Positions 9,021 to 15,998 of a DNA stretch of 64,000 nucleotides are shown here, one piece after another (position 1 is the first letter of the stretch; each line of letters opens with the position of its first letter). The position numbers were made by a program, and so were the translations under genes. Under the pieces are notes generated by a model. The model saw only the letters and a program-made list of their open reading frames with translations. It searched no databases and was not told the origin of the DNA. The DNA lies in NCBI RefSeq assembly GCF_039535785.1, contig NZ_BAAAXV010000001.1, positions 1,736,001 through 1,800,000 on the forward strand. The letters are read 5' to 3'. The DNA comes from Nonomuraea helvata. Lineage in GTDB: Bacteria; Actinomycetota; Actinomycetes; Streptosporangiales; Streptosporangiaceae.

Positions 9021-9521
9021 ATGGACCACGTCCTGATGACTGAGCGCCTGATCCTGCGTCCGGTGACCGTAGCCGACCATGCCGAGCTGGTGGCTCACTG
9101 GACCGGCCCGGATGTGCGGCGGTTCCTCTTCGACGGGGCGGTCCTGTCCCCGGCGGAGATCAGCGAGGTCATCGAGGACAGCGTGCGGGACTTCGCCGCG
9201 GCCGGCCACGGTCTCTGGCTGGTCCGGCAGAAGGACGGGACCGCTCTGGTCGGCACGGCCGGGCTGCGGCCGTTGGAGGAGCTCGGGCTCGAGGTCTTCT
9301 ACAGCCTGGAGCCCGCCGCGTTTGGCAAGGGCTACGCCACCGAGGCCGCCCGCGCGGTGGTCGAGTACGCACTCGGCCCTCTCGGGCTGCCCGAGGTGCT
9401 GGCCGAGGTCGACCAGGGCAACGCCGCGTCGGTGGCGGTCGTCGAGCGGCTCGGCATGACGCCGTTCGCGGTGGTGCCCGGCCTGCTCGGCCCGATGACC
9501 CGTTACCGGCGCACCCCCTGA
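9021..9521 (+). CDS. GNAT N-acetyltransferase, RimJ/RimL type
   Basis: About 166 residues of the RimJ/RimL branch of the GNAT fold. The opening MTERLILRPVTVADHAELVA is typical. The acetyl-CoA loop reads EPAAFGKGYATEAARAVVEY (Q/R-x-x-G-x-G/A type), and NAASVAVVERLGM closes the fold. The substrate could be a protein N-terminus, an antibiotic or a small amine; the sequence does not decide. ATG 9021 has AGGG eight bases upstream; a GTG at 9012 in frame is the alternative. Confidence 0.85.
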   Translation: MDHVLMTERLILRPVTVADHAELVAHWTGPDVRRFLFDGAVLSPAEISEVIEDSVRDFAAAGHGLWLVRQKDGTALVGTAGLRPLEELGLEVFYSLEPAAFGKGYATEAARAVVEYALGPLGLPEVLAEVDQGNAASVAVVERLGMTPFAVVPGLLGPMTRYRRTP

Positions 9522-9537
9522 CGGTGGCGTTCGCGCG

Positions 9538-11325
9538 TCACGGCAGCTCCCGGATCGCTCCGGCCAGTTCCTCGGCGTGGGTGAGCTGGGGATGGTGCCC
9601 CGCCCCCTTGATCGTCGTCACCCTCGCCCGGGTGCCGAGCGTGTCGAGCAGCGCGCGGCCCTCCCCGGTCAGCGGGTCCCCGGCTCCCACGATCACGTGT
9701 ACGCGGCCCTGGTAGCGGGCGAGCGCGGCTCCGAGCTCGCCGCGCCGGCGCGTGCCGCCGGCGGCGGACAGCAGCCGCGCCGCGTGGGCGGCCACGCGGC
9801 CTCGGCGCAGGTCATCGGCGCTGGACGCGAGCCGCCCCGCGTTCGTCGCGTCCCCGGTGAGCAGCCGCGACAGCGCGACCGGACGCGCCCGGCCGAGAAC
9901 GAGGCGGGTCAGCGGGGCCACCCGTGTGGCGAGCCCACCGCGGGCCTGGAGAAAGAAGGGCGATACCAGGGTGAGCCGCTCGACCCGGTCGGGGTGCGCC
10001 AGGGCCGCCTCGACCGCGGCGGCGGCGCCGATGGAGTGGCCGACCAGGTGCACGCGGCCGGCCTCCTCGACCAGGGCGCCCAGCCAGGCGGGCAGGTCCC
10101 GCGGGCGCCCCGCGCTCATCCCGAGGCCCGGCAGGTCCACGACGCGGGCGTCGCCGAGCGCGGCGGCGACCGGGGCCCAGGTGTCGGCGTTGACGGGCAG
10201 GCCGGGCAGCACCAGGGTCGGCGCGCCCGGCTCACCGATCCCGAACGTCCGCACGCCCGCGTGCCACGTGAACCGCCGCACCGGCCCGGCGGGCGCGGCC
10301 CCGAACCGATGGGCGGCCAGGTGGTCGGCCCATCGCAGGATCGACTCGGTGGTGGCGGGGAGCGCGAGCCCGTGACGCCCGGCGAACGCGCGGGCCGGCC
10401 CCGTGGGATAGCGGTCGGACGACAGGAAGGTCAGCGTCTCCGGGTCCGTCCTGGTCAGCGCGGCCGGCAGGCGCCGTATCAGAGACACGGGCACCTTCAG
10501 GCGCGGGACCTCGACCTGGTAGTGCCGCCCCACGAGCGAGAGGAGCTCCGGCAGCGGCGGGGTGCCGTCGTCCAGGATCCAGTACGAGGCCCGCGCGGCT
10601 GCCGGGTCCTCGGGGAGCAGCGTCATGAAGCGCGCCAGGTAGTCCACGGGGATCACCGGGACGAACGTCCGCTCGCTCCCGGGCAGGGCCGCGAGCGAGC
10701 CGCGCCAGATCTCCTTCAGGCTCGAGGCGAGCCCGATCTGCTGGTCGGACTCGCCGCTCGTGCTGTCCCCGATCACGCTGGAGGGGTTGACGACGGACCA
10801 GGGCACACCCAGCCGGTCGGCGGCGGCCTGGAAGACCGCGTCGGACTCGACCTTGGACGCCTCGTAGGGACCGAGGCGCTGGTAGGCACGTCGTACGAGG
10901 TCTTCGCCCCACGGCACCGTCGCGGGGTCCTGTCCTCCCACGCGGTAGCCCGAGACGTGCACGAGCCGCCGCAGGTGAGGCAGCCGCGCGGCGAACGACA
11001 CGATCGCCCGCACGCTGCCGACGTTGGCGTGACGCGCCTCCTCGGCCGTCATCCCGAACCGGTAGGCGCCCGCGCAGTTGTAGATCTCGGTGACGTCCTC
11101 CCAGGCCGGCGCGTCGCCCTCGATCAACGCCGGCGCGTCGAAGTCGACGCGGACGTCGGCCGGGGCGGTGCGGCACCCGTGCCCGGCGAGCCACTCCCCC
11201 AGCCGGGCGCCGGCCCCGCTGTCGCGCGTCGCGGCGGTGACCCGGACACCGGCCTCGTCCAGCGCGAGGATGAGATGGCGGCCGACGAACCCGGTGGCGC
11301 CGAACACGAGCGCGTGCCTGCTCAC
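9538..11325 (-). CDS. Fused NAD-dependent epimerase/dehydrogenase and alpha/beta hydrolase
   Basis: A 595-residue two-domain enzyme. Residues about 1-330 are an extended short-chain dehydrogenase: GATGFVG nucleotide loop at the N-terminus and active-site YEASK. Residues about 360-595 are an alpha/beta hydrolase: oxyanion region LPGLPVNADTW, nucleophile elbow GHSIGA, acid GAGDPLT and base GAGHHPQ. The dehydrogenase may oxidise or reduce a hydroxy-acyl group and the hydrolase cleave an ester, but the substrate is unknown. The GTG start at 11325 overlaps the stop of the upstream TetR gene as GTGA, with GAAGGAG before it, so the two are translationally coupled. Confidence 0.85.
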   Translation of the reverse strand: MSRHALVFGATGFVGRHLILALDEAGVRVTAATRDSGAGARLGEWLAGHGCRTAPADVRVDFDAPALIEGDAPAWEDVTEIYNCAGAYRFGMTAEEARHANVGSVRAIVSFAARLPHLRRLVHVSGYRVGGQDPATVPWGEDLVRRAYQRLGPYEASKVESDAVFQAAADRLGVPWSVVNPSSVIGDSTSGESDQQIGLASSLKEIWRGSLAALPGSERTFVPVIPVDYLARFMTLLPEDPAAARASYWILDDGTPPLPELLSLVGRHYQVEVPRLKVPVSLIRRLPAALTRTDPETLTFLSSDRYPTGPARAFAGRHGLALPATTESILRWADHLAAHRFGAAPAGPVRRFTWHAGVRTFGIGEPGAPTLVLPGLPVNADTWAPVAAALGDARVVDLPGLGMSAGRPRDLPAWLGALVEEAGRVHLVGHSIGAAAAVEAALAHPDRVERLTLVSPFFLQARGGLATRVAPLTRLVLGRARPVALSRLLTGDATNAGRLASSADDLRRGRVAAHAARLLSAAGGTRRRGELGAALARYQGRVHVIVGAGDPLTGEGRALLDTLGTRARVTTIKGAGHHPQLTHAEELAGAIRELP

Positions 11326-11918
11326 GGGGTCTCCTTCGCGGGCGGCTGGTCGAGAAGACCGCCGAGCACCTGGGCGGCGTCGCGCAGTGCCTGCACGTCG
11401 CGCCGGGCGCGGGACACGATCACCGCGCCCTCCAGCCCGCTGACGACGGTCGTGGCGAGGGCGCGCGCCGCCGGAGGCGTGTGGCCGCGGCCCGCGAGGT
11501 GCTCGGTCATCGGCCCGATCCACGACTCGAAGGCGGCGGCGCAGGCGGTGCGGAGCCGTTCGCTGTGCGCGCCCATCTCCAAGGTCACCACGGACACCGG
11601 GCAGCCGAGCCGGAAGTCGCTGCCGTCGAGGATCCCGATCAGGACGTCGACCACCCGCCGGAGCACGTCTCCCGGGCTCACCGCCTCGGCGACCATTTCG
11701 GTCACGAGCCCGCGGAACTGGTCGGCCGCCAGCTCGACGGCCTTCTCGCCCAGCGCCTCCTTGCCTTCGGGGAAGTGGAAGTAGAGCGAACCCTTCGGAG
11801 CCCGGGCATGCTCCGTCACCGTGGTGAGCCCCGTGCCGCTGTAGCCGCGCGCCTGGATCAGCTCGAGCATCGACTCCACCAGCCGCCCGCTCGTCCGCGC
11901 GCCCTTGTCCGTGACCAT
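11322..11918 (-). CDS. TetR-family regulator, LmrA/YxaF-like
   Basis: A 198-residue TetR protein. The helix-turn-helix reads YSGTGLTTVTEHARAPKGSL followed by YFHFPEGKEAL, close to the LmrA/YxaF group. The C-terminal core (GCPVSVVTLEMG) also fits that group. The ATG at 11918 lies 10 bases from a palindrome ATAGACCGGTCTAT, the kind of site this group binds. It is the first gene of a two-gene unit with the fusion enzyme and very probably represses that unit. Confidence 0.9.
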   Translation of the reverse strand: MVTDKGARTSGRLVESMLELIQARGYSGTGLTTVTEHARAPKGSLYFHFPEGKEALGEKAVELAADQFRGLVTEMVAEAVSPGDVLRRVVDVLIGILDGSDFRLGCPVSVVTLEMGAHSERLRTACAAAFESWIGPMTEHLAGRGHTPPAARALATTVVSGLEGAVIVSRARRDVQALRDAAQVLGGLLDQPPAKETP

Positions 11919-11927
11919 GGGTAGAAA

Positions 11928-12091
11928 ATAGACCGGTCTATATATTTTTCGCAACCCGTGGCCGCCGACCCGCCCACCACCGGACCCGCCCCGCCTGCGG
12001 GAACAGGGCCATCGGCGAGCTCGACGATCAACGGCCGAAGATCCCGACACAAAGATTCTGGTCACAAACATTTCCTGAAATAACCGGTCTA
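11928..12091. promoter_or_regulatory. Two TAGACCGGTCTA-type operators
   Basis: A perfect 14-base palindrome ATAGACCGGTCTAT occupies 11928-11941, just before the TetR start. A near copy, TAACCGGTCTA, occurs at 12081-12091, upstream of the divergent methyltransferase gene. The first is a good autorepression site. The second suggests that the same repressor may also touch the methyltransferase promoter. A TTGACT at 12103-12108 could be a -35 element for the latter. Confidence 0.65.
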
Positions 12092-12201
12092 CCGTATTGC
12101 CATTGACTGGAATTGTTGGAACATATGGTCATAGTCATCGAGTGAGGTCCAAAGATCGCTTACCGCAATCAGGTGGCGGCGAGGGGAAAGGGGCAACGCT
12201 C

Positions 12202-13062
12202 ATGCACCAACGTGCTGTCCGAAACCTGGCCAAGCTCGATACGACGCAAGCCAGAATCACGCGGATCTTCGACGCGGCGGCGGGCGGGAAGAACAACTTC
12301 CTGGTGGACAAGGACATGGTGCGCCATTTCGATCAAGTAACCCCCGCCCTCACCACCGCGGCCCGCGCCGTGCTCCAATTCCTGTCCCGCGCGGTACGCC
12401 ACCTGGCCGCCGCCGAGGGCGTGGACCAGTTCCTGATCGTGGGCAGCGGCGTCCCCAGCGGCCTTCCCGCCGGGCACCGGTTGCACGACATAGCGCGCCG
12501 CGCCTCGGCCGGCCCCGGCCCGCGCGTCGTGTACGTGGAGAGCAACCCGATGGTGATGACCATGGCGCAGGCCACCATCGAGCCCTTCAACGACCTGGTC
12601 CGCGTGGTGGACGGTGACGTGCGGGAGATCGACGAGCTGCTCCGGGACCACGTGGTCCAGACTTTCCTCGACTGGGACAGGCCGCTGGCGGTGCTGCTGA
12701 TGTCGACGCACTGTCTCGACGACGACGAGAGCGCCCATTTCGTCGTCAAGCGGCTCCGGCACGCGGCGCCGAAAGGCAGCTTCCTCGGCCTGCTGCACAC
12801 CACCTTCGACGGCGTCCCGCCGGAGCTGCTGCCCGCCATCCGGAGCATGCTCGCCATGACGCTCCCCCGCCTGGCCATCCGTACCCGCGAAGAGGTCCGA
12901 GCCCTGCTCGACGGCCTCGACCTGATCGAGCCCGGGCTGGTGTGGGTCCCGCAGTGGCGTTCCGGCGAGCGCGACCTCGCCTGCCCCACCGAGCGCGATC
13001 TCGCCTGCTGCGACGAGCCCGCTTCCTCAGGGAACTACGGCGCCGTGGCCCGCATCCCCTAA
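12202..13062 (+). CDS. DUF574-family SAM-dependent methyltransferase-like protein
   Basis: A 286-residue member of the actinobacterial PF04672 family. Landmarks: FDAAAGGKNNFLVDKDMVRH near the N-terminus, FLIVGSGVPSG (motif I region), RVVYVESNPMVM (acidic residue binding the SAM ribose), and RVVDGDVREID. These proteins are abundant in Streptomyces and Nonomuraea, but substrates are mostly unknown. The start at 12202 follows a GGGGAAAGGGG stretch; a longer frame from 12097 is not needed. Divergent from the TetR/fusion-enzyme unit. Confidence 0.85.
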   Translation: MHQRAVRNLAKLDTTQARITRIFDAAAGGKNNFLVDKDMVRHFDQVTPALTTAARAVLQFLSRAVRHLAAAEGVDQFLIVGSGVPSGLPAGHRLHDIARRASAGPGPRVVYVESNPMVMTMAQATIEPFNDLVRVVDGDVREIDELLRDHVVQTFLDWDRPLAVLLMSTHCLDDDESAHFVVKRLRHAAPKGSFLGLLHTTFDGVPPELLPAIRSMLAMTLPRLAIRTREEVRALLDGLDLIEPGLVWVPQWRSGERDLACPTERDLACCDEPASSGNYGAVARIP

Positions 13063-13488
13063 GGACCGCACACCGGCCAACGCTATATCCGATTTATCGG
13101 CATATTTCATGATTAATGCGGCCGGCCACATCGGCCCCATGGATCACCAGCGTTACCAGAGCGAGATTTCCGACGCGAATGCGTCAATTTATGTCCACCT
13201 TATCAGTGGAGTATTTAGGCCGCCCGGAAATTTCTCATATGTGCGGCGTCTGACGAGGTCGATTGCCCTGCAAGGCAAATGCAAGGATTTCCCGTCTATG
13301 ATTCCGCCATGACAAACCACGACAGATCCAGCGCGTTGCCTCCATTTTGGCAACTGGGATCGGAATAGCGCTCGCCGCGATCGGAGTGCTCCTCTCGGCC
13401 TTCGTCGCCGAATGCTCGCGGCCGACCAATTGCCGAAAGGGGGGCGACGGGACAACGCTGTGAATCGCCTCGGGCCTGTCAATGGTGA
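13063..13488. other. Intergenic stretch, lower GC, no clear gene
   Basis: This 426-base stretch is less GC-rich than its surroundings. The one suggestive piece is a plus-strand frame from about 13314 to 13463 that encodes a hydrophobic helix (VASILATGIGIALAAIGVLL) but has no ATG or GTG start. It may be the decayed N-terminal membrane anchor of the NACHT-type gene whose remains follow. I could support nothing else here. Confidence 0.4.
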
Positions 13489-13801
13489 GCGGTGTGCTGG
13501 CGGCTGAGCGCCAACGTGACGCCGTACCTGACCTTGTGGCGCAGGCGCGGCACGCCCGCGTCCGCGCCGACCTCCGCCGACATCGGCACCGCGAAGGACG
13601 TCCTCGCCGGCCTGGTCACCGACCAATGGCACGAAGAGACGATCCTGCACTAACTGTGCGATCCCGAACCCATACCGCTGCCCTGGCGCTCGACCCAGCG
13701 CCACGAACTCGCCGACCGGCCCGAGATCATCGCCAGGGGGACCATGGCCTTCCCCGGCCGGCCTGCTGCGTACCGGAGGGCCGTACTACCAGTTCAGGCA
13801 C
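13489..13801 (+). pseudogene. Remnant of a NACHT-type NTPase, internally deleted and interrupted
   Basis: One frame reads KDVLAGLVTDQWHEETILH, then a TAA at 13651-13653, then LCDPEPIPLPWRSTQRHELA. This linker (DP-PIP-WR) normally precedes the P-loop in large actinobacterial NACHT-domain proteins. The several hundred residues that should follow are missing. Instead, from 13763 another frame gives LLRTGGPYYQFRH, which fits the C-terminal YQFRH motif of the same family. After the IS element, 15635-15678 reads LQQHLARERSVPR and a stop, the expected continuation. The gene is dead: stop codon, large deletion, frameshift and insertion. Family identification is from memory of its motifs. Confidence 0.6.
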
Positions 13802-15110
13802 TTGAAGCGCTCCCCACGACTAAAGGTCGGGGGATTCCAGCCAGCTTAGGGCTCGCCGTAGCGTGGCCCTGAGCTGCTGTTGCTTGGCGGTTCGCCTTCC
13901 GGCCCACACGGTTGCGTGGTTTGCGCGCCCCAGCCCGCGCACCCGGTCCGGGTGGTGCGTGCTCCGCCCTCCCGGCGGTGAGGATGTTCTTGGCGGCGTT
14001 CACGTCGGCGTGCTCGGTGTGTCCGCACGAGGTACACCGGAAGACCGCTTGGCTCTGGCGGGACTTCCGATCCACCACCGTGCACACGTTGCACGTCTGA
14101 CTCGTGTACGCCGGATTCACGGTGATCACGCAGGTGCCTGTGTAGCGGGCCTTGCTGCGGGTGGCCAGCTCGATCCGGTGCCAGCCCTTGTCCAGGATGG
14201 ACCGGTTCAGACCGGACTTGCTCGCGGCCCCGTTGGGCAGGAACGCGCCTGACTGTTCGGGATCTGGCTGGGGTGCCACGGCGGCGGTCATGTTCGTGGT
14301 CGCCAGGGCCTCGAACACGATCAGTTCGAAACTCGTGGCCAGGGTATGGGCGGTCTTGGCGGCGAAGTCCGCGCGGCGACGCCGCACCTTCGCCAGCGCC
14401 TTGCCGAGCTTCGCGGCGGCGTGCTTGCGCCGGGCCGAGCCCTTCCGGGTGCGGGCCAGGCGACGCTGGAGCGTGGCGGCATGCTCGACCTCCCGCCCGC
14501 GGGCGAAGACCTGGTGGTGGAAGAGCCCGTCCGAGCGGGTGACGACCTTGGCCACACCCCGGTCGATACCGACCGCGCTGCCCGGGTTGTCGTGCCGTTC
14601 GGGTGTGACCGCGCCGTCTTCGACCAGGAAACTGACATACCAGTGCTCGCCGTCCCGGCTGACAGTGGCGTTCTTGACCCTGCCGCCGAGCGGGCGGGTG
14701 ATGCGGAACCGGACCCAGCCGAGCTTGGGGAGTTTCGCCCGTGCCCAGCGCCGATTCAACCGGTCGATGGCGATCTTGGAACCCTCGGGGAACCGGAACG
14801 ACGGCCGCGTCCTGGCCTTGGATTTCCAGCGGACCTTCCACGTCCCATGTCGGCTACACGCCTGGTCCAGGTCGAGGAGCGTCTGCTGAAGGCAGTGGCC
14901 GGGCACCTCTGCCAGCCACGCGAACTCGCCCTTGGCCTCAGCGAGCTGGCGGGCCTGTTCGTGGTAACCGATCCACGCGTTCCGACGGCGGTAGGTGCGG
15001 CGCTGCTCCAGGGCGGTGTTCCACGCACTGCGGCAGACGCCGCCGATCCGCTCAGCGAACTCTGCCTGACCAGGCGTAAGGTCCAAGCGGTACTTACGTC
15101 CGGTCAGCAC
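13794..15110 (-). CDS. tnpB: TnpB, RNA-guided nuclease of IS200/IS605 family
   Basis: A 438-residue OrfB/TnpB. The RuvC-like triad is intact: D183 in GIDRGVAK, E268 in IVFEAL and D369 in EHADVNAAKNI. A four-cysteine zinc finger is present (C340, C343, C359, C362). The GTG start at 15110 lies eight bases past the tnpA stop. Related actinobacterial proteins usually end in GIPRL; here an extra base in the right-end hairpin (13825-13826) shifts the frame to GIPRPLVVGSASSA, and the stop falls at 13794-13796, outside the element. The catalytic core therefore looks functional, but its tail is altered. TnpB cuts DNA guided by an RNA from the element's right end. Confidence 0.9.
   Translation of the reverse strand: MLTGRKYRLDLTPGQAEFAERIGGVCRSAWNTALEQRRTYRRRNAWIGYHEQARQLAEAKGEFAWLAEVPGHCLQQTLLDLDQACSRHGTWKVRWKSKARTRPSFRFPEGSKIAIDRLNRRWARAKLPKLGWVRFRITRPLGGRVKNATVSRDGEHWYVSFLVEDGAVTPERHDNPGSAVGIDRGVAKVVTRSDGLFHHQVFARGREVEHAATLQRRLARTRKGSARRKHAAAKLGKALAKVRRRRADFAAKTAHTLATSFELIVFEALATTNMTAAVAPQPDPEQSGAFLPNGAASKSGLNRSILDKGWHRIELATRSKARYTGTCVITVNPAYTSQTCNVCTVVDRKSRQSQAVFRCTSCGHTEHADVNAAKNILTAGRAEHAPPGPGARAGARKPRNRVGRKANRQATAAQGHATASPKLAGIPRPLVVGSASSA
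13812..13831 (-). other. Right-end hairpin of the IS605 element, with an extra base
   Basis: CCCCACGACTAAAGGTCGGG is the conserved right-end hairpin that also forms the 3' part of the TnpB guide RNA scaffold. A perfect arm would read CGACTAAAGTCG; here an additional G at 13825-13826 bulges the stem. The second copy (60882 onward) keeps pairing by matched changes (CGGATGAATCCG). The extra base also removes the usual tnpB stop codon. Confidence 0.6.
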
Positions 15111-15117
15111 CCTCGGG

Positions 15118-15531
15118 TCACCGGTTCTTCTGGTTCTCGACGTACCGCTTGACCACATCCACAGGTGCCCCGCCCACGGTGGCCACGAAGGAGGAGTTGG
15201 TCCACAGCGTCGGGAGTTTGGACTTCAGGTGCGGGAACTCCTGACGCAGGACGCGTGAGGAGCGGGCCTTGATGGCCTTGACCAGCCGGTGCACACCGAA
15301 CTGCGGGTCCACCTCGACCAGCAGGTGAACGTGGTCGGGCATGACCTCCAGTTCCACCAGCCACGCGCCTTTCTCCTCGATCACCTCGCGGATCAGCTCT
15401 TTCAGTCGCGTCTAGATCCGTTCACCCAGCACTCGCCTGCGGTACCTGGGCCGGCGCCACACCACGTGAAAGGCGCACTGGAAGGCGATGTTGCTGTTCG
15501 TGCGCAGTTGTTGACACAAGGTCACAGCCAC
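15118..15531 (-). pseudogene. tnpA: tnpA (Y1 HUH transposase), interrupted by TAG
   Basis: The frame from GTG 15531 would give 137 residues, a normal length for an IS200-type single-strand transposase. Codon 40 is TAG (15412-15414), between RRRVLGERI and TRLKELIREV. Downstream the HUH motif (MPDHVHLLVEV) and the tyrosine helix (RYVENQKNR) are preserved. The nonsense codon splits the protein ahead of the catalytic motifs, so the gene is probably dead unless the stop is suppressed. An internal ATG gives an 88-residue fragment with HUH and Tyr but without the first strand. Confidence 0.85.
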
Positions 15532-15682
15532 ACGGATCAATATACGGAGTTGATCTATCTACCGCTCAAAGATTCGACAGAACGGCTCACCCCCATGGCT
15601 GAAGCCAGGAGTCCGCGCCCTAGATCTCCGATCGAACTGCAGCAGCATCTCGCGCGCGAACGGTCCGTCCCCCGGTGAGGGG

Positions 15683-15713
15683 GCGCCTGACCCGGGGTCG
15701 CCGGGTCAGGCGC
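15683..15713 (-). terminator. Stem-loop terminator after the protease/inhibitor operon
   Basis: A perfect 13-base stem (GCGCCTGACCCGG with its complement) and a 5-base loop abut the stop codon of the emfourin-like gene. There is no U-run, as is common in actinomycetes. Confidence 0.7.
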
Positions 15714-15992
15714 TCACTGGCGCAGCAACAGCGCGGTCAAGGGCCCGGCCAGGCCGGGCGGAGGGTCTTCCGGCACCGTGTAGACCTTGCCGAGACCGTC
15801 GCCGACGGTGATCCGGTAGGTCATCAGGTCGGCGCCCACCTCACCGGGCTCCTGGGCCGTGGCGGCCTCGATCGCGGAGAGTGCGTCGTACACCTTGGCG
15901 GCCTCCTGCTCGGGGAGGTCGTCGGTGTCGTACGCGGCGACGGTCTGCTCTATGCCGGCGAAGCCGCCGGTGCTCTCGATCTTCACACGCAT
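15714..15992 (-). CDS. Emfourin-like protease inhibitor
   Basis: A 92-residue protein (RVKIESTGGFAGIEQTVAAY ... LMTYRITVGDGLGKVYTVPE) with the pattern of the emfourin family, small inhibitors of protealysin-like M4 proteases. It begins six bases after the stop of the M4 protease gene and shares its operon. That pairing is the known arrangement for protealysin and emfourin. It probably binds the neighbouring protease and keeps it silent in the cytoplasm. No signal peptide is seen. Confidence 0.8.
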   Translation of the reverse strand: MRVKIESTGGFAGIEQTVAAYDTDDLPEQEAAKVYDALSAIEAATAQEPGEVGADLMTYRITVGDGLGKVYTVPEDPPPGLAGPLTALLLRQ

Positions 15993-15998
15993 GGGCGG

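Larger units (their letters stand above)
13802..15634 (-). mobile_element. IS200/IS605-family insertion sequence
   Basis: A 1,833-base element with tnpA and tnpB on the minus strand. The ends were placed by comparison with the second, deleted copy at 60872-61241. The right end begins TTGAAGCGCTCCCCACG and carries a hairpin. The left end carries the hairpin arm CCCCCATGGCTGAAGCCAGG (15590-15609) and ends with CGATCG at 15629-15634. No target duplication is seen, as expected for this family. It sits in a NACHT-type gene remnant. Because tnpA is interrupted by a stop, the element probably cannot move alone. Confidence 0.8.

Noticed and set aside
9577..11784. 735-codon plus-strand frame opposite the fusion enzyme
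   Set aside because: Low-complexity Arg/Gly/Pro shadow of a well-supported minus-strand gene.
13109..13312. 67-codon frame in the low-GC intergenic stretch
   Set aside because: Codon use and composition are not coding-like, and no domain is recognisable.
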